Assembly: GCA_945883885.1 (NCBI GenBank) | Contig: CAMCYM010000117.1 | Coordinates: 1 to 5,433 of the forward strand | Reading direction: 5' to 3' | Length of the DNA: 5,433 nt | Origin: Chryseobacterium gleum | GTDB taxonomy: Bacteria > Bacteroidota > Bacteroidia > Flavobacteriales_D > Sanyastnellaceae | Shown here: piece by piece, positions 1 to 5,433 of the stretch | Layout: every line of letters begins with the position of its first letter | Numbering within the stretch: the stretch's first letter is position 1 | The notes under the pieces: generated by a model | Told to the model about the DNA's origin: nothing | The model's input: the letters and a program-made list of their open reading frames with translations, nothing else | Database searches by the model: none | Made by a program: the position numbers and the translations under genes

Positions 1-1
1 G

Positions 2-544
2 GTGACCCACGTGCTCGACTTCGCCCGCCACCAAGATGCTGTGGATGCTGCCGTTCCGCCGGCTGAACTCGCCGCCCGCGGGTTCGCGCCGCTCACCGAA
101 GCCGACAACCCCGGTCCGTGGATCCTTGCTGAGCGTGCCCGTCTCCTCGCAGCACCCGACAGTGGCCTCAATGTCATCCGTTCCACGTCCGCCGACTTTC
201 GGTTCCGCGCACAATCCGAAACTCCCACCTCAGGTTGGACCTGCGATCGACGCACGGACGAGGCCATTGCACGCATGCGAAGCCTGATCGATGCCGGCGA
301 GGCAAAGGGGATGCGTGTCATCTTCCATTTCCAAAAATTGTGGGATACAAACGGCTGCGTCTACTTCCGTGCGCAAGAGGCCTTCGGACCGTGCCATGTA
401 ACGGAATCGATGGGTTGGCCCGGGGAAGCGGACTCGCTTTCGGTGGCCGATTGCTTCGACCCGGCCCACCTCGGTCCAGATGGTGCAATGAAATGGAGCC
501 GGCATGCGGCGGCGCGGGTGGCGGAGGCTTTGGCGTGTAAGTGA
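2..544 (+). CDS. Hypothetical protein, possibly 5'-truncated by the window edge
   Basis: An open frame of 180 codons reads to a TGA at 542-544. The first possible starts are GTG codons at 2 and 11. No ATG occurs in frame before the middle of the protein, and the frame is open to the window edge, so the true start may lie outside. I do not recognise the family. The product looks soluble: there is no signal peptide or membrane segment in the visible part. It has five cysteines and five tryptophans, an acidic/alanine-rich N-terminal half, and a compact central stretch (about residues 77-125) containing GWTCDRRTDEAIARM, a predicted helix, then RVIFHFQKLW and NGCVYFRAQ, which look like two beta strands. 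Its balanced composition argues for a real gene over the competing Arg/Pro-rich frames. It lies 103 bp upstream of rel in the same direction, so read-through transcription is possible. No function is proposed. Confidence 0.6.
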   Translation: MTHVLDFARHQDAVDAAVPPAELAARGFAPLTEADNPGPWILAERARLLAAPDSGLNVIRSTSADFRFRAQSETPTSGWTCDRRTDEAIARMRSLIDAGEAKGMRVIFHFQKLWDTNGCVYFRAQEAFGPCHVTESMGWPGEADSLSVADCFDPAHLGPDGAMKWSRHAAARVAEALACK

Positions 545-572
545 GGGGGGAGGGGCGTGCTGAGGGAACAGG

Positions 573-587
573 CGCGGCTGCGCCGCG
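573..587 (+). other. Small GC hairpin after the upstream gene
   Basis: CGCGGC (573-578) and GCCGCG (582-587) form a perfect 6-bp inverted repeat around a 3-base TGC loop. An alternative pairing is GGCGC/GCGCC at 571-584. It lies 29 bp after the stop codon of the left-edge gene. No T-tract follows, so it is not a convincing intrinsic terminator. It may be a weak pause or structure site, or chance in GC-rich DNA. Confidence 0.3.
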
Positions 588-600
588 GAGGGACGAGGTT

Positions 601-626
601 GGGGTTGGGGGCGCTGAGGGATGGGG
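601..626 (+). promoter_or_regulatory. Canonical G-quadruplex motif in the rel leader
   Basis: Four G-tracts (601-604, 607-611, 618-620, 623-626) are separated by 2, 6 and 2 bases, which satisfies the usual G3+N1-7 quadruplex pattern. They lie on the coding (non-template) strand, so the motif would also be present in the rel mRNA, ending 21 bases before the preferred ATG at 648. Further G-tracts on the same strand at 545-550, 552-555, 564-566, 590-592 and 643-647 give nine in about 105 bases. Folding and any regulatory role are inference; the motif itself is directly visible. Confidence 0.5.
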
Positions 627-647
627 AGTGGTTGCGATATTTGGGGG

Positions 648-2897
648 ATGGAGACTGCGGCCATTGATTTGGAGCTGGAGAAGCGGGAGATCCTCAGGAG
701 GTACCGGGGGCTGCTCAGGGCGGCGGTGCACAGCCGTACGGCGGCGGACCGGCGGGCGATCCGGAAGGCCTTTGATTTGGCGCTGGAAGCGCACAAAGAC
801 ATGCGCCGCAAGAGCGGTGAGCCCTACATCTACCACCCCATCGGCGTCGCGCGGATCGTGGCAGAAGAGATGGGGCTCGACACGACGAGCATAGTGTGCG
901 CGCTGCTCCACGACACGGTCGAGGACACTTACATGACGCTCGAGGACGTGGGCAGCCTCTTCGGCGAGCGAGAACGGAACATCGTGGACGGGCTCACGAA
1001 GATGAGCGGGGTGTTCGAGCCAGGGACCAGCGCACAGGCCGAGAATTTCCGGAAGATGTTGCTCACGCTGAGCAATGACGTGCGGGTGATCCTGATCAAG
1101 ATCGCGGACCGGCTGGACAACATGCGGACGCTGGAGCACATGCGGCCGGACAAGCAGCAGAAGATCGCCTCCGAGACGCTGTTCATGTACGCGCCGCTGG
1201 CCCACCGCCTCGGACTGTACGGCATCAAGACGGAGCTCGAAGACCTGTCGCTCAAGTACAAAGAGCCGGAAGCCTACCTCGACATTGAGTCGAAGTTGCG
1301 CAAAACGCAATCCGTGCGGACCCGGTTCATCAACGCGTTCACCCTGCCCATTCGGCGGGCGCTCGACGTGGCCGGGCTGGAGTACGAGATGCGCAGCCGG
1401 ACGAAGAGCATTTTCAGCATTTGGCAAAAAATGCAGAAGCAGCGCGTCACCTTCGAAGAGGTCTACGACGTGTTCGCCATCCGCATCATCCTCGATACGC
1501 CCTACGAGCGCGAAAAGGCAGACGCCTGGCGGACGTACAGCATCGTGACCGACTACTACCAACCGAACCCCGACCGGCTGCGCGACTGGATCAGCTTGCC
1601 GAAGGCAAACGGCTACGAATCGCTGCACACGACCGTGATGTCGCCGACGGGCAAGTGGGTGGAGGTCCAAATCCGCTCCCGCCGTATGGACGAGGTGGCG
1701 GAAAAAGGGCTCGCAGCACATTGGCGCTACAAGAACGGCGCGCCGGTCCCGGACGACTCCGCCCCCACCGGCGAAAAGCGGCTCGACGGCTGGCTCAACT
1801 CCATCCGCGAAATCCTCGAAAGCGGCGAAGAGGATGCGTTGCAGTTCATCGACGAGTTCAAGCTGAACCTCTACAGCGACGAGATCTACGTCTTTACCCC
1901 GCACGGCGACCTGTTCACGCTGCCGAAGGGTGCGACGACCCTGGACTTCGCCTTCCGGGTGCACTCCCAAGTGGGCATGCGCTGCATCGGCGCCAAGGTG
2001 AACCACCGGCTCGTGCCGCTTTCGCATGTGCTGTCGAGCGGGGACCAAATCGAGGTCATCACCTCCCGCAAGCAGTCCCCGAAAGAGGATTGGCTGGGCT
2101 ACGTGGTCACCGCAAGTGCCCGCTCAAAAATCCGGCACGCCCTGCGCGAGTCGGAGCGCGCCACCGCCGAGGACGGCAAGGAGCGGCTCCGCAAATGGAT
2201 GCGCCGCGAAGGACTCGACTTCATCACGGCAAACCTCGAACAGCTCACGCGGCGGCTCAAGCAGGACAGCCCACACGAGCTCTACTACCGCATCGCCACG
2301 GACCGCATCGACCTCGACAAGCTGCCCCCCTTCCGTGCCGACAAGGGCCGCATCGAATGGGAGAAGGTGGAGACTGTGCCCGCTGCGCCGGAGCCGAATG
2401 CGCCGGCAGTGGCCCCCGCGACCGGAACGCCTCCCGGCAAAGGCGACACGCTGCTCATCGGCGAAGGGATGCAACAACTCGATTACAGCCTCGCCACCTG
2501 CTGCAACCCCATTCCCGGGGACGAGGTGTTCGGGTTCGTAACGGTAACCGGTGGCATCAAGGTGCACCGGCGCAACTGCCCGAACGCCACGAACATGCAA
2601 TCGAAGTACGCCTACCGGGTCATGAAGGCCCAGTGGGCTTCGAAGGCGGCTACGCAGTTCGAAGTCACGCTCGCCTTCACCGGGTTCGACGACGTGGGCC
2701 TCGTTTCTGCCATCACGCACGTCATCTCCGAGGACATGCGCGTGAACATGCGGGCCATCAGCTTCGAGTCGAAGGACGGGACCTTCTTCGGCCGGGCCGT
2801 GGTGCTCGTACACGACACCGTGCACCTCGCCGAGTTGCAGGACAAGCTCCGCTCCGTTCCCGGGGTCCTGACCGTGGACCGCGCCGTGGATTCCTGA
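648..2897 (+). CDS. rel: Long RelA/SpoT homologue Rel: (p)ppGpp synthetase/hydrolase
   Basis: This cytosolic stringent-response enzyme transfers pyrophosphate from ATP to GDP or GTP, and in this family it can also hydrolyse (p)ppGpp. Residue numbers here count from an upstream in-frame ATG at 621 (subtract 9 for the chosen start). The HD hydrolase domain has R63, H72, the HDTVED motif (H97, D98, E101, D102) and ADRLDN (D163, N167), so hydrolase residues appear intact. The synthetase domain has R260/K262, D283, RLRD at 319-322, Y332 and E348. RLRD stands where bifunctional enzymes have RxKD and RelA has ExDD. A TGS domain spans about 421-481 and a Pro/Ala-rich linker about 583-608. The zinc-finger region has C627, C628, H649 and C653, and the ACT domain spans about 680-756. 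The full domain order and length match Rel proteins. I prefer the ATG at 648 because METAAIDLELEKREILRRY resembles the normal N-terminus and the nine residues before it are G-tract-encoded; no clear Shine-Dalgarno supports either start. It converges with glyA, 34 bp away. Confidence 0.96.
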   Translation: METAAIDLELEKREILRRYRGLLRAAVHSRTAADRRAIRKAFDLALEAHKDMRRKSGEPYIYHPIGVARIVAEEMGLDTTSIVCALLHDTVEDTYMTLEDVGSLFGERERNIVDGLTKMSGVFEPGTSAQAENFRKMLLTLSNDVRVILIKIADRLDNMRTLEHMRPDKQQKIASETLFMYAPLAHRLGLYGIKTELEDLSLKYKEPEAYLDIESKLRKTQSVRTRFINAFTLPIRRALDVAGLEYEMRSRTKSIFSIWQKMQKQRVTFEEVYDVFAIRIILDTPYEREKADAWRTYSIVTDYYQPNPDRLRDWISLPKANGYESLHTTVMSPTGKWVEVQIRSRRMDEVAEKGLAAHWRYKNGAPVPDDSAPTGEKRLDGWLNSIREILESGEEDALQFIDEFKLNLYSDEIYVFTPHGDLFTLPKGATTLDFAFRVHSQVGMRCIGAKVNHRLVPLSHVLSSGDQIEVITSRKQSPKEDWLGYVVTASARSKIRHALRESERATAEDGKERLRKWMRREGLDFITANLEQLTRRLKQDSPHELYYRIATDRIDLDKLPPFRADKGRIEWEKVETVPAAPEPNAPAVAPATGTPPGKGDTLLIGEGMQQLDYSLATCCNPIPGDEVFGFVTVTGGIKVHRRNCPNATNMQSKYAYRVMKAQWASKAATQFEVTLAFTGFDDVGLVSAITHVISEDMRVNMRAISFESKDGTFFGRAVVLVHDTVHLAELQDKLRSVPGVLTVDRAVDS

Positions 2898-2931
2898 GCG
2901 GCGGGCAGGGCCTCGCGGACTTCCTGCAGCC

Positions 2932-4230
2932 TCAGTGCTGCGCGGCGACCGGGGCCGTATCCTCGGCGAAGAGGGGGAGGCTGGCCATGCGCGCGTGCAC
3001 AGCGGCGCCGATGCGGGCCAGGGCCGCGGGGTCACCGGCGTGGGTGATGGCACCGTCGATCCACTCGGCAATCGAGGCCATGTCCGCCGGACCGAGCCCA
3101 CGCGTCGTGACGGCAGGGGTGCCGATGCGGATGCCACTGGTCACGAACGGCGATTGCGTATCGAACGGCACCATGTTCTTGTTCACCGTGATGTGCGCGG
3201 CTCCGAGGGCGGCCTCAGCCTGTTTTCCGGTGACGCCTTTGTTGCGCAGGTCGATGAGCATCAGGTGGTTGTCCGTTCCGCCGCTGACCAAATCATAGCC
3301 GCGGGCCACCAATTCCGCCGCCAATGTGGAAGCGTTCAGCCGCACCCGTTCCATGTAGGTCCGGAAACCGGGCTCGAGGGCTTCGCCGAAGGCCACCGCT
3401 TTCGCCGCGATGACGTGCTCGAGCGGCCCGCCTTGCATCCCCGGGAACACCCCGCTGTCGAGCAGCGACGACATCGGCCGCACATCACCCTTCGGACCCG
3501 TCAGGCCCCATGGGTTCGGGAAGTCCTTGCCCATCAAGATGATGCCGCCACGCGGGCCGCGCAGGGTCTTGTGGGTGGTGCTCGTCACGATGTGGCAGTG
3601 GGGCACCGGATTGTTCAGCAGGCCCGCAGCGATGAGGCCGGCGGGGTGGGCGATGTCGGCGAGCAGCAGGGCGCCTACCGCGTCGGCGATGGCGCGGAAC
3701 CGGGCGTAGTCCCAGTCGCGGCTGTAAGCGGAAGCGCCGCAGATGAGCAGCTTCGGACGGACTTCGTGGGCCTTCGCCTCCACCTTGTCCATGTCGATCC
3801 GACCGGTATCGGGCTCCACGCCGTAAAAATGCGCGGAGTAAAGTCGGCCGGAGTAGTTGACGGGCGAGCCGTGGGTCAAGTGACCGCCGTGGGCGAGGTC
3901 AAAGCCGAGGATGGCGTCGCCCGGCTTCAGGCAGGCGAGCATCACCGCGGCGTTTGCGGATGCTCCGGAGTGGGGCTGGACGTTTGCCCATTCCGCTCCG
4001 AAGAGGGCCTTCAGCCGGTCGATGGCGAGCTGCTCAACCGCGTCGACCACCTCGCACCCGCCGTAGTAGCGGCGGCCGGGGAGGCCTTCGGCATACTTGT
4101 TCGTCAGGATGCTGCCCTGGGCTTCAAGGACCGAGCTGCTGACGTAGTTTTCGCTGGCGATCAGTTCGATGCCTTCGGTTTGGCGCCGGAGCTCGGCGGC
4201 GATGAGGTCGGCTACGCGGGTGTCTTTCAT
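2932..4230 (-). CDS. glyA: Serine hydroxymethyltransferase
   Basis: This PLP enzyme interconverts serine plus tetrahydrofolate and glycine plus 5,10-methylene-THF, supplying glycine and one-carbon units in the cytosol. The 432-residue product is complete. Visible landmarks are IELIASENYVS (21-31), YAEGLPGRRYYGGCE (46-60), the PLP-phosphate region QPHSGASAN (85-93), HGGHLTHG (114-121), ADIAHPAG (191-198, with the ring-binding Asp), STTHKTLRGPRGG with Schiff-base K221, and SGIRIGTPAVTTRG (365-378, with the substrate-carboxylate Arg). After the lysine the chain has a longer loop (about 235-262, NPWGLTGPKGDVRPMSS) that I associate with Bacteroidota homologues. The start is the ATG at 4228-4230, which gives the standard MKDTRVADLI N-terminus; the longer frame upstream is a shadow of the neighbouring gene. 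No Shine-Dalgarno is seen, as is usual in this phylum. It lies 47 bp after the upstream same-strand gene but probably has its own promoter. Confidence 0.97.
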   Translation of the reverse strand: MKDTRVADLIAAELRRQTEGIELIASENYVSSSVLEAQGSILTNKYAEGLPGRRYYGGCEVVDAVEQLAIDRLKALFGAEWANVQPHSGASANAAVMLACLKPGDAILGFDLAHGGHLTHGSPVNYSGRLYSAHFYGVEPDTGRIDMDKVEAKAHEVRPKLLICGASAYSRDWDYARFRAIADAVGALLLADIAHPAGLIAAGLLNNPVPHCHIVTSTTHKTLRGPRGGIILMGKDFPNPWGLTGPKGDVRPMSSLLDSGVFPGMQGGPLEHVIAAKAVAFGEALEPGFRTYMERVRLNASTLAAELVARGYDLVSGGTDNHLMLIDLRNKGVTGKQAEAALGAAHITVNKNMVPFDTQSPFVTSGIRIGTPAVTTRGLGPADMASIAEWIDGAITHAGDPAALARIGAAVHARMASLPLFAEDTAPVAAQH

Positions 4231-4260
4231 GGTCGAGCGGCGTGGAGACGCGGTGAGGCA

Positions 4261-4296
4261 CAAAGATAGCCCGGCGCTCAACGCAGCACGGTCAAA
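4261..4296 (-). promoter_or_regulatory. Putative Bacteroidota-type promoter for glyA
   Basis: On the minus strand TATCTTTG (4268 down to 4261) is a perfect match to the Bacteroidota -7 consensus TAnnTTTG. A TTTG (4296 down to 4293) lies 24 bases upstream, slightly wider than the usual -33 to -7 gap. Transcription would start about 5 bases past the -7 box, leaving a leader of roughly 25 bases before the glyA ATG. The -33 box lies within the last codons of the upstream gene. The call rests on consensus match and position only. Confidence 0.5.
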
Positions 4297-5433
4297 ATTC
4301 CCGTCAAGCGCACCGGCCGATCGAGGGTCACTTCCCGCACCCCGGACGCGTCTGCGATGCGCAGGCTGCCGCCCGTCACCGGAAGCAGCAACTCGTAGAA
4401 GTACGTGCCTTCGGCTGTGCCATCGGGCTCCGGGGCCCAGCCTTCGGCTGCGCCAAAATCCTCGTGCACGTACAGCGCCGTTCCCCAGCGGTTGAACACC
4501 GTGCAGCGCGTCCCCGGCAACCGGTGCAGACCCGGAATCTCGAAGGCGGCATTGAAGTCGTCGCCGTTCGGGGTGATCACGTTCGGGATCAGCAGGTCGC
4601 AGATGTCGGTCACCACGGTGAACGTCCCGACGGCCTCGAGGAAGCACGGGGCACCGGTTTCGAGCACCACGGTGTACAGTCCATCGCCCACCGACGTGGT
4701 CCCCGGTCCGGTGCCGAAGGGCACGGGCGCGCCTCCCGGCGCCGTGTAGGTCCATTCCGCGGCATATGCTGCGTCGTAGAACGGCACCACGAACTCAGCC
4801 ACTTCGTCCGGACAAAGGACCGTGGTCGGGGACTCGAAATTGCTCAACGGCGATTCCGGAAGCGCCACGACGTTCACAATGAGCGTGGCCGCAGGCGAAA
4901 TGCAGCCGTTCACCACGGTGGTGGCGGAGTAGGTGCCGCTCATGCCGGGTTCCAGGTCAGCGAGGGTCCAGTCCTGCCCTTGGGCCTGCGCCCCGGCCGG
5001 GCCGGACCAAACCACAGGCCCGCCCGCCACCGACTGCAAAACCACCTCATCGCCTTCGCAATACGTCCCTGCCCCGCTCAGCACCGGCGCCGCAGGAATC
5101 GGGTTCACCACCAGCGCGACGCTGTCCTGCAGCATCGGACAGCCGTCCAGCACCCCCCCTAACACGTACCACCCCGCATCGCCCGCCGCCGCCGCCGCAT
5201 CGCTCCACTGCGCTCCAGCCCCAGTCCCATTTGACCCCGCCGGCCCCTGCCACACCCACTGCGCGCCCGGCTCCGGCACGGCCCCAAACGAGAACGGCAC
5301 CCCGGCACAGACCTCTACCTCCGCATCCCCGCCCACCGACGCCGGCACCGGCTCCACCACCTCCACCTCGAACGCCGTCGCCGAAGACGTGCACCCCGCC
5401 ACCGACACCAGCACCGCGTACGTCCCCGCATCC
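4278..5433 (-). CDS. Secreted Ig-like repeat protein with gliding-motility/T9SS C-terminal domain (N-terminus outside window)
   Basis: Only the last 385 residues are present; the frame is open through the right edge, and the GTG at 5414 is internal (the sequence before it reads DAGTYA). The stop is TGA at 4278-4280. Numbering residues from 5414, the visible part holds the end of one Ig-like unit, three further units (about 26-110, 111-189, 190-270), and a C-terminal domain (about 271-378). That last domain has LIPNVITPNGDDFN, a hydrophobic strand ending in FNRWG (307-311), DGTAEGTYFYELLLPV and the ending VRLTGILTVLR. This is the signature of the gliding-motility-associated/CHU_C domain, the signal for type IX export and cell-surface attachment in Bacteroidota. 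The Ig-like units resemble those found with CHU_C domains. The protein is therefore probably a large secreted or surface-bound adhesin-like protein, but its ligand cannot be told. The canonical NGDG is NGDD here. Codon use is heavily G-ending toward the right edge. Confidence 0.88.
   Translation of the reverse strand, partial: DAGTYAVLVSVAGCTSSATAFEVEVVEPVPASVGGDAEVEVCAGVPFSFGAVPEPGAQWVWQGPAGSNGTGAGAQWSDAAAAAGDAGWYVLGGVLDGCPMLQDSVALVVNPIPAAPVLSGAGTYCEGDEVVLQSVAGGPVVWSGPAGAQAQGQDWTLADLEPGMSGTYSATTVVNGCISPAATLIVNVVALPESPLSNFESPTTVLCPDEVAEFVVPFYDAAYAAEWTYTAPGGAPVPFGTGPGTTSVGDGLYTVVLETGAPCFLEAVGTFTVVTDICDLLIPNVITPNGDDFNAAFEIPGLHRLPGTRCTVFNRWGTALYVHEDFGAAEGWAPEPDGTAEGTYFYELLLPVTGGSLRIADASGVREVTLDRPVRLTGILTVLR
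4605..5339 (-). repeat. Three tandem Ig-like units (protein-level repeat)
   Basis: The units lie at about 5339-5085, 5084-4848 and 4847-4605, 79-85 residues each. Each has an early and a late cysteine (C36/C92, C119/C171, C201/C257, numbered from 5414) that could form one disulfide per domain. Each has a central Trp-containing strand and a G-x-Y strand before the late Cys. Two units share the local motif W-x-GPAG followed 8-9 residues on by another W. The fragment at the right edge (DAGTYAVLVSVAGC) is the tail of a further unit. The DNA is too diverged to be a direct repeat. Confidence 0.65.

Noticed and set aside
636..643. GATATTTG as a -7 promoter box for rel
   Set aside because: It matches five of six TAnnTTTG positions but lies four bases before the preferred ATG, so transcription would begin after the start codon. 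No good -33 partner is seen.
318..2048. Long open frame on the minus strand opposite the left gene and rel (576 codons)
   Set aside because: Its product is rich in Arg, His, Pro and Val with no domain, and it lies antisense to a certain rel coding sequence. Such frames are expected in GC-rich DNA with few stop codons.
2898..2931. Bidirectional terminator between rel and glyA
   Set aside because: The 34-bp convergent gap has no convincing hairpin with a T-tract on either strand; only short weak GC pairings can be drawn.
1421..3298. Long plus-strand open frame overlapping rel and the start of the glyA region (625 codons)
   Set aside because: It is an Arg/Ala/Pro/His-rich frameshift shadow of rel that then runs antisense to glyA. 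It has no recognisable motif.
2935..4269. Open frame of 444 codons antisense to glyA
   Set aside because: It is the mirror of glyA, with Val/Gly/Arg/His-rich low-information sequence and no start context.
4231..4755. N-terminal extension of glyA in the same frame up to 4755
   Set aside because: The extension is out of frame with, and overlaps, the well-supported C-terminal domain gene; the ATG at 4230 gives the normal family N-terminus.
5183..5199. GCC trinucleotide repeat as a phase-variable microsatellite
   Set aside because: It has only about four to five units and is in frame, so changes in length would only add or remove alanines. It looks like ordinary GC-rich coding sequence.

Overview
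The window is GC-rich DNA that most likely comes from a member of the Bacteroidota, possibly a high-GC Flavobacteriales-like lineage (the order is a guess). Three things point to the phylum. A protein ends in a gliding-motility/type IX secretion (CHU_C-type) C-terminal domain. The serine hydroxymethyltransferase carries the longer loop typical of Bacteroidota after its PLP lysine. There are no good Shine-Dalgarno sequences, while a perfect TAnnTTTG (-7) promoter element lies before glyA.

Layout, left to right. Positions 2-544 (+) hold the 3' part, or possibly all, of a protein of unknown function. Positions 545-647 are a short, strikingly G-rich leader with a canonical G-quadruplex motif. Positions 648-2897 (+) encode a complete long RelA/SpoT homologue (Rel), the stringent-response (p)ppGpp synthetase/hydrolase. 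After a 34-bp convergent gap, 2932-4230 (-) encodes complete serine hydroxymethyltransferase (glyA). A 47-bp gap (4231-4277) holds the putative glyA promoter. Positions 4278-5433 (-) hold the C-terminal 385 residues of a secreted, multi-domain Ig-like protein whose start lies beyond the right edge.

The two recognised enzymes are core housekeeping genes: Rel senses amino-acid starvation, and GlyA makes glycine and one-carbon units from serine. The T9SS cargo protein is a surface or adhesin-like accessory protein. The genes form two convergent pairs, and nothing shows that they work as one system. No mobile element, CRISPR array, tRNA or rRNA is visible. The points most worth a second look are the G-tract leader upstream of rel, the polar change in third-codon-base use along two genes, and the unrecognised protein at the left edge.
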